From Chryseobacterium indologenes (GTDB lineage Bacteria > Bacteroidota > Bacteroidia > Flavobacteriales > Weeksellaceae), in assembly GCA_001013295.1 (NCBI GenBank), contig LAZY01000066.1, forward strand, positions 42,523-106,522: a stretch of 64,000 bases of DNA, given 5' to 3'. Shown here piece by piece: positions 23,522 through 33,474 of the stretch. The position numbers and the translations under genes were made by a program. Position 1 is the stretch's first letter, and each line of letters opens with the position of its first letter. The notes under the pieces were generated by a model, which did no database searches, was not told the DNA's origin, and worked only from the letters and a program-made list of their open reading frames with translations.

Positions 23522-25057
23522 TTATTTACTCACCGATATTTTTTCTGATACAATAATTTCTTCTTTGTTTTTTACCTGTACTATATAGATTCCATTGGTG
23601 AATCCGGAGGTGTCAATTCTTACTTTTTCTTCGTGATACTTCTGAGAGAAGAGTTTTCTTCCGGCCATATCGGTAATACTGATCGTGGATTTTTTCGGAA
23701 GATGATCCAGATAGAAGAAATCCTTCGCAGGATTGGGGTATAGGTTCGTTTTGTTTTTTTGCTGGCTTTCTGAAACGCTTAATTGTTCCGGAGCCAGTTT
23801 TACAACCCATGCATCCATTAAGCCATGATTGTCTGTCACATCTCCTGTTGTAGAGTTGGTAGCTCCTGCAATGACACAGCTATAGTCTTCGGCAATAATC
23901 ATAGATGTAGAGGTATTGACACCAGGACCTCCTAAAGACTTTTGCCATTTCAGGTTTCCCAAATAATCCAATCTTAAGATCCAATAATCCTGGCTTCCAT
24001 GATTTCCGGTAACATTTCCATTAGTAGAAGTTGATGAGCCACTTATAATAAAATCCCAGTTAGTTGCCTGCCGGACTGTCTGTGCCACGTCATATCCGCT
24101 TCCCCCAAAATATTTGTCCCATTGCACTGCTCCGTTATTGCTTAGCTTTATAATCCGATAGTCATAATTAGGAATAGGAGATTCCCCGATGGATGGAGAA
24201 GCTCCTGCTACGATATAGCCACTTTCATAGGTTTCCCTAATAAAATAACAATAATCATTGCCGCTTCCGCCCAGGGATTTTTGCCATAGTAGAGAACCAT
24301 CGTAACTGAGTCTTACAATCCAATAATCAACACCACCATGGTTTCCGGTGACGTCTCCATCTGTAGAACTCGATGTACCACCGATAATGTATCCGCCGTC
24401 ATATGTTTGCTGAATTGAGCTTGCAGCGTCGCCATCGCTTCCACCCAGTGATTTCTGCCACTGAATATTTCCTCCGGCATCCAGCTTTACAATCCAATAG
24501 TCACTATTGCCATGGTTTCCAATAACGTCTCCATCTGTAGAAGTGGAAGAGCCTGCTACAATATATCCGGAATCACTTGTTGGCTGAATTGATCTGGGTA
24601 TATCATTGCCACTTCCACCCAGTGATTTCTGCCACTCCATATTTCCATTAGAATCCAGTTTGATAATCCAATAATCTCCTTGTCCATGATTTCCGGTAAC
24701 ATCTCCGTCTGAAGATACGGAGGAGGCAGCAATAATATATCCGCCGTCAGAAGTTGGGTGAACGGATTGACCCTGGTCATTGCCACTTCCACCTAAAGAT
24801 TTCTGCCATTGAATATTTCCATTGGGATCTAGTTTTACAACCCAACAGTCATTATTTCCATGATTTTCAGTAACATATCCGTCTACGTAATTCGAAATTC
24901 CTACCATAATATATCCTCCGTCTGCAGTAGCCTGAATAGAAAATGCGGATTCATTATCATTGCCTCCTAATGCTTTTTGCCACTGTATGGAAGGAGCTGT
25001 CTGTGACGATAGAATAGAATAGGTGAAGAATAAAAATGTAAAGGTAAAATATCTCAT
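23522..25057 (-). CDS. Secreted T9SS cargo with seven 58-residue repeats
   Basis: A 511-residue protein with a signal peptide (MRYFTFTFLFFTYSILSSQ), seven consecutive repeats of about 58 residues from Trp26 to residue 428 (consensus WQKSLGG..ND....IQ.T.DGGYI..G.S.S.DGDVTGNHG..DYWIVKLD..GNIQ; repeat 5 is 55 residues), and a type IX secretion C-terminal domain (LYPNPAKDFFYLD... to GIYIVQVKNKEEIIVSEKISV). The repeats resemble WD/bulb-lectin-like beta-propeller blades, so a seven-bladed propeller is likely. Exported across the outer membrane by T9SS and anchored or released. Ligand or enzyme activity unknown. Confidence 0.85.
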   Translation of the reverse strand: MRYFTFTFLFFTYSILSSQTAPSIQWQKALGGNDNESAFSIQATADGGYIMVGISNYVDGYVTENHGNNDCWVVKLDPNGNIQWQKSLGGSGNDQGQSVHPTSDGGYIIAASSVSSDGDVTGNHGQGDYWIIKLDSNGNMEWQKSLGGSGNDIPRSIQPTSDSGYIVAGSSTSTDGDVIGNHGNSDYWIVKLDAGGNIQWQKSLGGSDGDAASSIQQTYDGGYIIGGTSSSTDGDVTGNHGGVDYWIVRLSYDGSLLWQKSLGGSGNDYCYFIRETYESGYIVAGASPSIGESPIPNYDYRIIKLSNNGAVQWDKYFGGSGYDVAQTVRQATNWDFIISGSSTSTNGNVTGNHGSQDYWILRLDYLGNLKWQKSLGGPGVNTSTSMIIAEDYSCVIAGATNSTTGDVTDNHGLMDAWVVKLAPEQLSVSESQQKNKTNLYPNPAKDFFYLDHLPKKSTISITDMAGRKLFSQKYHEEKVRIDTSGFTNGIYIVQVKNKEEIIVSEKISVSK

Positions 25058-25146
25058 ATGTATTTGAAATGGTGTTAGTTATTCAAATGTAATTAATTTT
25101 ATGTTTTGACGAATTTTTTATAGTTGATTTTAATTTCAGGAATGAA

Positions 25147-25174
25147 AAAACTCACACTAAACAGTGTGAGTTTT
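25147..25174 (-). terminator. Terminator downstream of the DsbD-like gene
   Basis: A perfect 12-bp stem (25147-25158 with 25163-25174) with loop AAAC and A/T-runs on both sides; it lies 18 bases after the stop of the DsbD-like gene. Confidence 0.8.
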
Positions 25175-25191
25175 TAAATAGTATGTAAAAA

Positions 25192-27261
25192 TTATTTACT
25201 TTTTTTATAGTAGTTTACTCCGCATTCAAGGAATTTTTTGAAATCCTCTTTTGGCATATATCCTGAAACAGGAGTGTTGATTACTTTACCTTCAGGAGTT
25301 ATTAAAACATAGTGAGGCTGGGAGTTGTTATTAAAGTTGACCTGTTGGAACAAGCTCCATCGGTCACCGATTGTTTTTACCTTTTTGATCTGTCCGTCTC
25401 CAAGGTCAATCTTTGTTTTCTGATCTTCAGGAAGCTCCTCTTTGTCGTCTACATATAAAGAAGCCAACACTACATCATTTTGAAGGATCGGTAAAATATC
25501 CGGCTCGCTCCATACAAACTCTTCCATTTTTCTACAGTTTTCACATCCGTACCCTGTAAAGTCGATCAGGATAGGCTTGTTTTCTTTTTTGGCAATTTCT
25601 ATTGCTTTGAAGAAGTCATGTTCAGGATGCATTCCCAGAATTCCGTCTTTTTCATCATGGAAATAACTTACGTTCAGTGGAGGCAGGATTCCGCTTAGCA
25701 GCTGAAGTTTCGGACGGTCAGAAGGAATTAATCCCTGAATCAGATAGATTACAAAACCTATTCCCAGAACACCTAATACTTTTCTTGTGATCGAAATTTT
25801 GGGCTTTTTATCATCATGCGGGAATCTGATCAATCCTAAAAGATATAATGCCAATCCTAGCGCAATAATGATCCATATAGCGATAAAAAGCTCTCTCTTT
25901 AAGAAGAAGGTCTTCGATACAAGATCTGCTTTTGATAAGAATTTTAATGCTAAAGCAAGCTCTACGAAACCTAATACGACTTTCACTGTATTCATCCATC
26001 CACCTGATTTCGGAAGGCTCTGTAATGCCTGCGGGAATAAAGCCAGCAGACCGAAAATAATAGCCCATGCCAATCCAAATCCTGCTAATGCAAAGGTTAA
26101 TAACATGGGAACATTGGATGAACCGGTGACAGCACTTCCTAATAAACTTCCCAAAATAGGTCCTGTACAGGAGAAAGAAACAATAACCAGAGTCAATGCC
26201 ATAAAGAAAATACCAATGATTCCTCCGGCCTCTTCTGCCTTTGAAGATTTATTGGCAATAGAGCTTGGTAATGTAATATCATAGTACCCGAAGAAACTTC
26301 CGGCAAAGAAAATAAAGATGACAAAGAAGGCGATATTCAGCCATACACTTGTGGAAATCTCATTGAAGATATTTCCTGCAATCCCGTCGATAATGTGGAA
26401 GGGAATACTTAGCAAAACAAAGATCAATAGAATAAAGAAGCCATAGATAAGAGCATCTCTTTTTCCTTTTGCCTTGTTTTTATTTCCTTTGGTAAAGAAT
26501 GAAACCGTCAGTGGGATCATAGGGAAAACACATGGAGTAAGCAAAGCAATTAAACCTCCAATAAAGCCCAGGAATAAATACGTCCAGTAGTTTTCATCCA
26601 CTTTAGTAGAAGCGGTACCACAGTCTGTCAATGGCTTTTTGAAATCTATCGTTTCAATTTTCAGCTGTTTTGGATCTAGTTTTGATCCTTCTGCAATGGT
26701 AATTTCTTGTTTTGCAGGATTCTCAGTAACTGATTCTGCTGTTTTTGCAGAATCTTTTAAAATTTCTGTTTTATCATCAGTGGCAGCTTCTTCCGTTGCT
26801 CCTTTTGGCGTAACTTTTTGATTGAATTCTAAGGTGTTGGGAGCCAGACAAACTCTGTCGTCACAGGTCTGATAGGTGATTTCAGAAGTGACATCTGCAG
26901 GTTTTGTTGGATCTTTTAATTTAAATTTCTGCTTAAATCCTGCGGTATTGGAATAATATACAATAGTCCCTCCAAAAGCTTCGGAAAACTCTTCATGTTT
27001 TTTACCCGTTTCGGAAAACTTTCCGATCAGTTCAATATTCTTTCCGGTTATTTTATATTCGGTAGGAATTCCGGTGTCTTCCGGAAGATCTTTCGAATAA
27101 ATATGCCAGCCACTTTCCATTGTGGCATTCAAAACCGCTTCATACTGGTTGTTGCCGAGATCGTTAATAGTGAATTTAAACTTTACAGGATTTTTGATCT
27201 GTGCGTTAATTCCTGTCGCTAAAAACAGTAGAATTAATAAAAACCAATTTCTAAATTTCAT
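25192..27261 (-). CDS. dsbD: DsbD-family thiol:disulfide interchange protein
   Basis: ATG at 27261 (MKFRNWFLLILLFLATGINAQ, a signal peptide) is chosen over the longer frame to 27360, which lies inside tilS. The 689-residue protein has an N-terminal periplasmic DsbD-alpha domain (TCDDRVCLAP near 135), a CcdA-like membrane domain of eight helices with LTPCVFPMIP near 245 and FSCTGP, and a C-terminal thioredoxin domain with CENC near 572. It moves electrons from cytoplasmic thioredoxin to periplasmic thiols. Its start overlaps the last 11 bases of tilS. Confidence 0.92.
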   Translation of the reverse strand: MKFRNWFLLILLFLATGINAQIKNPVKFKFTINDLGNNQYEAVLNATMESGWHIYSKDLPEDTGIPTEYKITGKNIELIGKFSETGKKHEEFSEAFGGTIVYYSNTAGFKQKFKLKDPTKPADVTSEITYQTCDDRVCLAPNTLEFNQKVTPKGATEEAATDDKTEILKDSAKTAESVTENPAKQEITIAEGSKLDPKQLKIETIDFKKPLTDCGTASTKVDENYWTYLFLGFIGGLIALLTPCVFPMIPLTVSFFTKGNKNKAKGKRDALIYGFFILLIFVLLSIPFHIIDGIAGNIFNEISTSVWLNIAFFVIFIFFAGSFFGYYDITLPSSIANKSSKAEEAGGIIGIFFMALTLVIVSFSCTGPILGSLLGSAVTGSSNVPMLLTFALAGFGLAWAIIFGLLALFPQALQSLPKSGGWMNTVKVVLGFVELALALKFLSKADLVSKTFFLKRELFIAIWIIIALGLALYLLGLIRFPHDDKKPKISITRKVLGVLGIGFVIYLIQGLIPSDRPKLQLLSGILPPLNVSYFHDEKDGILGMHPEHDFFKAIEIAKKENKPILIDFTGYGCENCRKMEEFVWSEPDILPILQNDVVLASLYVDDKEELPEDQKTKIDLGDGQIKKVKTIGDRWSLFQQVNFNNNSQPHYVLITPEGKVINTPVSGYMPKEDFKKFLECGVNYYKKSK

Positions 27262-28600
27262 TGTTCGTTTCATTAAAAATTTTGAGACTCCATTTAGTCT
27301 TCTCATTCTTTGAATATCTTCTGTCCTGTCTGAAAGGAATAATCCCAAGTACAGAATCATTGCTGTCCGTCAGGATCCAGATTTTTTGCCTCGCTAAAAT
27401 AGATAATTTTTCGTCCCTAAAAAACTTAGAAACTTTCTTTTTCCCTGAAAATCCGGCTGGATAAAATTCATCCCCATCTTTTTGCTTTCGCAAGCGCAAT
27501 GGAAACCGAAGTTTTTCAGCATCGAAATCCCAGTCGAATCTTTTATTGATTTCATCAATATTTTCAATATGATCTACGAGATTGACGCTGATTTGGTTTT
27601 CAGAAAAATCAAAATGATCGATCAGTGTGATTTCATTTTCGGACTGTTCACCTTTATTGTTTTCAATGAAAATTAATTCATCCCGGTTGACGATCAACTG
27701 ATAGTCTTTTGAAAAAAAAGAACTGTTGTTTTCCGCTTTAAAAATTTTGGGAATTTCCTCTTCCTGATTGAATCCGTATTTTTTTAAAATTTCAAACTTG
27801 ACGAAATCGCTTTCTTGGTCCAGCTTTTCTTTTGATAGAATTTTATGCTCTTGGTTAAATACCGTCAGTCTATTTTCTATTTCCAGCATCTGTTTTTGAA
27901 CAAAATCTTTGGTCTGCCTCAGGTAAGAAGAACTCTTTTTGAAATTTTCCAGAAAATGATCATTGGTCTCCATTAATACCGGAACAATCTCATTCCTGAT
28001 CTTATTCCTTAAATAATCACTTTTTTTATTGGAAAGATCTTCCCGGAATTTAATATGGTGTTGCTCGGCAAACTGATAAATTTCTTCTTTTGAAAAACTG
28101 AGCATGGGCCGGAGAATAGAATTATCATTGGCCGGAATTCCACTCAGTCCACTGATGCCGGCAGCCTTGGAAAGATTGATGATGAAAGTTTCCAGCTGGT
28201 CATTCAGATGATGTGCCGTAACGAGAAATTCCAGATTTTCTTTTTTCTGAATCTCTTTGAAAAAATGATAACGAAGCTCTCTTGCCCAAAGCTGGATAGA
28301 ATTTTCCGGTTTATTATCTTTTTCAGATACCTGATACAAATGGAATTTTATATGATTTTTCTCACAAAAATCCTGTACGGTTTTCTGGTCAAGATCAGAA
28401 TCGTTGCCACGAAGTTTATAATTGATATGAGCCACCTGAAATTCATACCCGGAATCGCTCTCTCTATTTCTTAAATCAAGGAATAATGAGGCCAGAACCA
28501 TAGAGTCTGCCCCACCGCTTACCGCCAAAAGATAAGTGTGCTTTTCAGGCTGCTGAACGAGATTTTCTAACTGATAATTAAAGGTTGATTTTTTCAACAT
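27251..28600 (-). CDS. tilS: tRNA(Ile)-lysidine synthase
   Basis: A 449-residue N-type ATP pyrophosphatase with the PP-loop SGGADSM (28-34), VTAHHLNDQLETF and GLSGIPANDNSILRPM, the TilS signature for binding ATP and tRNA, and a C-terminal tRNA-binding region (LRLRKQKDGDEFYPAGF...KVSKFFRD). It modifies C34 of tRNA(Ile2) to lysidine. Divergent from the OmpA-type gene (87 bases apart); it overlaps dsbD by 11 bases, so the two are on one transcript. Confidence 0.95.
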   Translation of the reverse strand: MLKKSTFNYQLENLVQQPEKHTYLLAVSGGADSMVLASLFLDLRNRESDSGYEFQVAHINYKLRGNDSDLDQKTVQDFCEKNHIKFHLYQVSEKDNKPENSIQLWARELRYHFFKEIQKKENLEFLVTAHHLNDQLETFIINLSKAAGISGLSGIPANDNSILRPMLSFSKEEIYQFAEQHHIKFREDLSNKKSDYLRNKIRNEIVPVLMETNDHFLENFKKSSSYLRQTKDFVQKQMLEIENRLTVFNQEHKILSKEKLDQESDFVKFEILKKYGFNQEEEIPKIFKAENNSSFFSKDYQLIVNRDELIFIENNKGEQSENEITLIDHFDFSENQISVNLVDHIENIDEINKRFDWDFDAEKLRFPLRLRKQKDGDEFYPAGFSGKKKVSKFFRDEKLSILARQKIWILTDSNDSVLGIIPFRQDRRYSKNEKTKWSLKIFNETNNEI

Positions 28601-28623
28601 ATACGTTGAGAATTTCTTTTATG

Positions 28624-28665
28624 CAAAGATAACTGATATAATTCAATTGAATTTTCCTAACTTTG
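28624..28665. promoter_or_regulatory. Divergent -7 elements of tilS and the OmpA-like gene
   Basis: On the minus strand TATCTTTG (28631-28624) lies 23 bases before the tilS start; on the plus strand TAACTTTG (28658-28665) lies 22 bases before the OmpA-like ATG. The -33 halves are weak. Confidence 0.55.
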
Positions 28666-28687
28666 ATTGGTCTAAAAAAGATTATTT

Positions 28688-29521
28688 ATGAAGATTTTAA
28701 AAATTGTAGCAGTTTCTGCAATGGCACTGGGGATGACATCTTGTGTGAGTAAGAAGCAATATGATGCCTTAAGTACCAATTATAAGCAGTGTATTGAAAA
28801 TATTGGAGAAAGACAAAGAGAAATTCAGGATCTGAAATCTCAGAATTCTGCATTATCAAGCGAAAACAACCTGTTGAAAAGTCAGCATGATGCTTTAAAA
28901 TCATCTCTTGATGCATGTCTTTCCAATACAGGGAAAAGTTCTGCTAACATTGATAAACTGGTAGGCGAGATCAACGCTTCCAATTCATATATCAAGCAAC
29001 TGATTTCAAGCAATGCTAAAAATGACAGTTTGAATCTTGCATTATCTAACAAGCTGAAGAGATCTTTGGATAATGTATCTGATCAGGATGTACAGGTAAA
29101 AGTATTAAAAGGAGTGGTAATGATCTCCCTTTCAGATAAAATGCTATACAAAACAGGAGATTACAATATCTTGCCTGCAGCTCAGGAAGTGCTAGGTAAA
29201 GTGGCAAAAGTAATCAATGACTATGATAAATATTCCGTATTGATCGAAGGGAATACGGATAATGCTCCGTTGAATTCTCCTAATCTGCCAAGAGACAACT
29301 GGGATCTTTCTGCTTTAAGAGGTACTTCTGTAGCTAAAGTTCTTCAGACTCAGTTTGGAGTAGATCCTGCAAGAATTACAGCAGGTGGACGTTCTGAATA
29401 CAACCCGAAAGCTACAAACATGAGCGTTTCCGGAAGATCTGAAAACAGAAGAACGGAAATCATCATTATGCCTAAGCTGGATGAATTTATGAAGTTGATG
29501 GATATTGCTCCGAAGAAGTAA
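28688..29521 (+). CDS. OmpA-family outer-membrane lipoprotein
   Basis: A 277-residue lipoprotein (lipobox ending at Cys19 in LGMTSC), a long coiled-coil region (about 25-125, ERQREIQDLKSQNSALSSEN...) and a C-terminal OmpA domain (about 140-265) with VLIEGNTDNAPLN and GRSENRRTEIIIMPK, the peptidoglycan-binding motif. It tethers the outer membrane to the cell wall. Single-gene unit with its own -7 box and a very strong terminator. The closest relatives are Pal/YiaD-type proteins. Confidence 0.9.
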   Translation: MKILKIVAVSAMALGMTSCVSKKQYDALSTNYKQCIENIGERQREIQDLKSQNSALSSENNLLKSQHDALKSSLDACLSNTGKSSANIDKLVGEINASNSYIKQLISSNAKNDSLNLALSNKLKRSLDNVSDQDVQVKVLKGVVMISLSDKMLYKTGDYNILPAAQEVLGKVAKVINDYDKYSVLIEGNTDNAPLNSPNLPRDNWDLSALRGTSVAKVLQTQFGVDPARITAGGRSEYNPKATNMSVSGRSENRRTEIIIMPKLDEFMKLMDIAPKK

Positions 29522-29590
29522 TTACTGAATGATAAGGGGTTTGTTTTAAATTTTTTACACTATTATCCCTTTTTAATCATAAAAACCACA

Positions 29591-29633
29591 AAAAGCTGAG
29601 GAACTTAAGAATAACTTAAGTTTTTCAGCTTTT
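29591..29633 (+). terminator. Strong terminator after the OmpA-like gene
   Basis: A 19-bp stem (29591-29609 with 29615-29633), two G-U pairs, loop AATAA; 69 bases beyond the stop codon. Confidence 0.8.
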
Positions 29634-29770
29634 GTGTTCTCCGTTTGTGATGCATACAGACATGTTTTAATAATTATAATAATAAAAATCTTACATAATT
29701 AAAAATTTCATTATTTTCGTCATAGCTATAATAAATAACTATTTATCAGCTTAACACAAGACATTCAAGT

Positions 29771-30616
29771 ATGAAAGAAATTATTACCAAAGGGGGGCAT
29801 GTCCTTTTCAGAGAAGGCATTATTAATTATATTAAAAGAAAACTGAATATTACCTACTTGGATAGTATTATGACCTATACTATTGACTATCGTGGTAAGA
29901 AGACAAAAATTATTCTCAACAGAAAGTTTGGGTTCGTAGATATGATGATTTTTAAGCATGGTATTTATGAAAAAGATATTATAGATGATATATATGATGA
30001 ACTGGATGAGACTAAAGTAATGTTGGACATTGGCTCTAATATAGGACAGCACAGCTTACTTCTAAGCTCCTATTGTAAACAGATATATGCCTTTGAACCT
30101 ATCCCAAAGGTGTATGAACAATTTAGAAGCAGTATTGCCAAAAACGATATTAAAAATATTAAAACATTTAATATTGGAATCAGTGATAGAAATGAAACAA
30201 AAGAGTTTAACTTCATCGACAATCATGCAGGTGCAAGCTCTTTTATAGATAGAGCTGATGAGCATGCTCATAAAATAACTGTTACCACCAATACTCTTAA
30301 GAATATTTTAGGTGATACTTCATTTGATGTCATGAAAATTGATGTTGAAGGTTACGAAGCAGTAGTTATATTGGGAAATCAAGAAATCATTCTAAAGAAC
30401 AGACCTGTAATTTTTGTTGAATATGACAGAAAATGGATTCTAGAGGAAGGATCTCATACTCCTGAGGAATTATATAACTTCTTTATAGAAAATGGTTTTC
30501 AGATCTACAGCAGAATTCAGAATAAAAATATAGCACAAGAAGATTTTAATAAAATATTCCAGGATAACTGGGTCATAAAACCAATCTCAGACTTCCATAA
30601 AAATAAACAGGATTAA
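29771..30616 (+). CDS. FkbM-family methyltransferase
   Basis: A 281-residue SAM-dependent methyltransferase: VMLDIGSNIGQHSLLL (83-98, SAM loop), YAFEPIPKVYEQF (motif II), DVMKIDVEGYEAVVILG (FkbM signature) and VIFVEYDRKW. FkbM enzymes methylate sugar hydroxyls or lipids, often in glycan or antibiotic synthesis. It stands alone between two terminators and is visibly richer in AT-ending codons than its neighbours, which could mean transfer. Target unknown. Confidence 0.88.
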   Translation: MKEIITKGGHVLFREGIINYIKRKLNITYLDSIMTYTIDYRGKKTKIILNRKFGFVDMMIFKHGIYEKDIIDDIYDELDETKVMLDIGSNIGQHSLLLSSYCKQIYAFEPIPKVYEQFRSSIAKNDIKNIKTFNIGISDRNETKEFNFIDNHAGASSFIDRADEHAHKITVTTNTLKNILGDTSFDVMKIDVEGYEAVVILGNQEIILKNRPVIFVEYDRKWILEEGSHTPEELYNFFIENGFQIYSRIQNKNIAQEDFNKIFQDNWVIKPISDFHKNKQD

Positions 30617-30932
30617 ACTATTCATAAGCACTGAAAATTCACGAATGATGACTGTTTGAATATTTATTTTTGAGAAATAAAATAACAAAAATGGATTAAT
30701 GAAATTGGCTTAAACGATATTTAATAATTCAAATGAAATTGAAAATATAAAAAAGATCCCGAAAAATTCGGGATCTTTTTTTGTGAAATGAATTGATATT
30801 CCCAACATGTAACTTTTAAAGAAATAACACTACCTATTCAATGTAAATCAGAGAGATCCATAAGATTTGAAGGTTGAAAATCATCCTCATTTATGGTAAT
30901 CAGGAGGTTTACTCATAAAAACAATAATCGCT
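30617..30932. other. 316-bp intergenic region
   Basis: It contains the terminator at 30751-30779 and the upstream region of the aminopeptidase gene; no further gene, repeat or consensus promoter was found. Confidence 0.6.
30751..30780 (+). terminator. Rho-independent terminator
   Basis: A perfect 13-bp stem (30751-30763 with 30767-30779), loop AAA, followed by T-run. It is 134 bases beyond the FkbM gene. Confidence 0.85.
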
Positions 30933-33428
30933 ATGAAAAAAATAACTCTTTCATTAAGCTTGCTAAGTTTCTTTTTATCCGGAAAAACGTTTGCACAAAC
31001 GGAGACCTCCGGAAGAGAAAAAATATATAAAGCGGCCCACACAAAACGTACTGAACTGAAACACACCAAGCTGAAAGTAAATTTTGACTATCCGAAAGAA
31101 CAGATGAATGGGGAAGAATGGCTCACGGCATCCCCTTATTTTTACCCTTCAGATTCATTAGTGCTGAATGCAAAAGGAATGTTGATTCATGAAGTAGCCA
31201 TAGATAAAGGAGAAAGCAGAGTTCCGCTGAAATATAATTACAAGAATAATATTCTTACCATCAATCTTGATAAAACATATAACCGGAATCAGGATTATAC
31301 GGTTTATATAAAATACACAGCCAGACCCAACGTAGTAGAGAAGGGGGGGAGCCCGGCAAAAGGCCTGTATTTTATTAATCCGCAGGGCACAGATAAAGAT
31401 CATCCGTCTCAGATCTGGACAGATGGAGAATCAGAATATTCTTCAGCCTGGTTTCCTACCATAGACAAACCGAATCAGAAAACTACTCAGGAAATTTATA
31501 TGACTGTTCCTGACAAATATATTACCCTTTCCAATGGCGTTTTGAAAGAATCAAGAAAAGAATCCGGCGATATGCGGACCGATCATTGGGTAATGGATAA
31601 AAGACATTCGGTATATCTTTTCTTTATGGGAGTAGGGGAATATACAGTTGTAAAAGATCAGTGGAGAAATATTCCGATAGATTATTATATGGAAAAGGAA
31701 TATGAGCCTTATGCCAGACAGATTTACGGAAATACTCCTGAAATGATGGAGTTTTTCTCTAAAAAATTAAACTACGATTATCCGTGGGCAAAATATTCCC
31801 AGATTTCTGGTAGAGATTATACCAGTGTAGCTATGGAAAATACGACTGCTACGCTTCATAGTACAGAAGTACTGCAGAAACCCGGTCAGTTGATCGATGA
31901 AAATAAATGGGAAGAATATATTGCCCATGAATTATTCCACCATTGGTTTGGGGATCTGGTGACTACTGAGAGCTGGAGTAATCTTACCCTGAATGAATCT
32001 TTTGCCAATTATTCCGAATACCTCTGGAACGAATACAAATATGGAAAGGATCAGGGAGATTATCATTTAATGGCCAATGTGAACCGGTATCTCAACAGTC
32101 CTTCGGATTTTAATAAAGATCTCGTAAGATTCAGCTATGATTCTCCAGAAGATGTTTTTGATGGGGTATCCTATCAGAAAGGGGGCGGAATTCTTCACAT
32201 GCTGAGAAATTATTTAGGAGACGAAGCTTTTTTTGCCGGCATGAGTGATTTCCTGAAAACCTATGAATATAAAAATGCCGAAGCACACCAACTAAGATTG
32301 TCGTTTGAAAAAGTTTCAGGGAAAGATCTGAATTGGTTCTTCAACCAATGGTATTACGGAAGCGGCAATCCTAAATTAAACTATTCATACACTTTCGAAC
32401 CTGTAAAGAAGCAGGTAGAGGTAGCGATTAATCAGTCCCAGGAAAAACCATTTGAATTTCCTTTGGCCATCGATGTATATGACAATGGAAAACCTACGCG
32501 GTATAATGTATGGGTAAATGCCCAGGCAAAGAATACGTTCAGCTTTAATGTTTCAAAAAATCCTGACCTTGTTAATATCAATGCAGACGGAATATTGCTT
32601 TCTGAAATTACAGAAAAAAAATCGGCAGAGCAGAATCTGATGCAGTTTACCCAGTCTAAAGAATTTTTAAGCCGCTATAAAGCATTAACAGGAATCAAAG
32701 ATAATCTGCAGGATCCTGCATCGGTCAGATTACTGAATGCAGCCTTAAAAGATTCTTTCTTCAGAATCCGCATAAAAGCTTTGGATTTAATGGATCTTAC
32801 TAAAACAGATCAGGCAAAAGTTTTGATTTCCGATGTGGAAAAACTGGCTGTCAGCGATCCGAAAACTTTGGTGCAGGCAGCGGCTGTTACTGCTTTGGCA
32901 AAAACAAAAAACAAAAAATACCTTCCTTTATTTGAAAAAGGAACCAATGCAGTTTCCAATTCCGTAAGAATCAATTCTCTGAAAGCAATTATAGATTTAG
33001 ATCCTTCCAAAGCTGATAAGCTGATCGATAAAATTGACCTTTCAGGTGTATCCCAGAGCCAGCTTATTAAAATGCTTCCTACGGTTGTTAAGAATAAGGT
33101 AACTTCCCAGATGCAGTATCTTGCTCCTATTGTGGCATTCTATCCATTAGTTAAACTTCAGAATCCGGCATTGGGAAAACCTGCGGAGGATGGGTTTAAC
33201 TGGATCATGACTTCTGATAATCTTATTGCCACAGAAAGTATTGTCAGAGTTCTTACCCAATCGAAAGGAGGACTTGTGAAAGATCCGGAAACCAAAATGA
33301 TGTTTACTCAGATGCTAAAAGAAGGACTTGCCAAAAAAAATGAACTTCTGAAACAAAACCCGCAAAAAGCAAAAAGTATTGATAAGCAAATTGCTGTTCT
33401 GAATAAAATAATAGAAACTTTTAAATGA
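30933..33428 (+). CDS. M1-family aminopeptidase, secreted
   Basis: An 831-residue protein with a signal peptide (MKKITLSLSLLSFFLSGKTFAQ), a gluzincin domain with the substrate-binding VAMEN (299-303) and the zinc motif HELFH (332-336) with E355 in NESFAN, then a C-terminal HEAT-like region (about 590-831). It removes N-terminal residues from peptides in the periplasm. Length and order match aminopeptidase N-like proteins with a C-terminal HEAT domain. No T9SS tail. Monocistronic, convergent with the HTTM cassette. Confidence 0.93.
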   Translation: MKKITLSLSLLSFFLSGKTFAQTETSGREKIYKAAHTKRTELKHTKLKVNFDYPKEQMNGEEWLTASPYFYPSDSLVLNAKGMLIHEVAIDKGESRVPLKYNYKNNILTINLDKTYNRNQDYTVYIKYTARPNVVEKGGSPAKGLYFINPQGTDKDHPSQIWTDGESEYSSAWFPTIDKPNQKTTQEIYMTVPDKYITLSNGVLKESRKESGDMRTDHWVMDKRHSVYLFFMGVGEYTVVKDQWRNIPIDYYMEKEYEPYARQIYGNTPEMMEFFSKKLNYDYPWAKYSQISGRDYTSVAMENTTATLHSTEVLQKPGQLIDENKWEEYIAHELFHHWFGDLVTTESWSNLTLNESFANYSEYLWNEYKYGKDQGDYHLMANVNRYLNSPSDFNKDLVRFSYDSPEDVFDGVSYQKGGGILHMLRNYLGDEAFFAGMSDFLKTYEYKNAEAHQLRLSFEKVSGKDLNWFFNQWYYGSGNPKLNYSYTFEPVKKQVEVAINQSQEKPFEFPLAIDVYDNGKPTRYNVWVNAQAKNTFSFNVSKNPDLVNINADGILLSEITEKKSAEQNLMQFTQSKEFLSRYKALTGIKDNLQDPASVRLLNAALKDSFFRIRIKALDLMDLTKTDQAKVLISDVEKLAVSDPKTLVQAAAVTALAKTKNKKYLPLFEKGTNAVSNSVRINSLKAIIDLDPSKADKLIDKIDLSGVSQSQLIKMLPTVVKNKVTSQMQYLAPIVAFYPLVKLQNPALGKPAEDGFNWIMTSDNLIATESIVRVLTQSKGGLVKDPETKMMFTQMLKEGLAKKNELLKQNPQKAKSIDKQIAVLNKIIETFK

Positions 33429-33474
33429 TAAGATACTTTTGACATTGAAAGCTATAAGCTTATTTATTGATTAC

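Noticed and set aside
23780..24985. Regular 174-bp repeats suggesting a CRISPR-like or satellite array
   Set aside because: The repeats are in frame and code the 58-residue units of the T9SS cargo; unit length and the lack of short identical repeats with unique spacers exclude CRISPR.
25787..26284. A 165-codon plus-strand frame inside the DsbD-like gene
   Set aside because: Antisense shadow of a membrane domain; no separate promoter or homology features.
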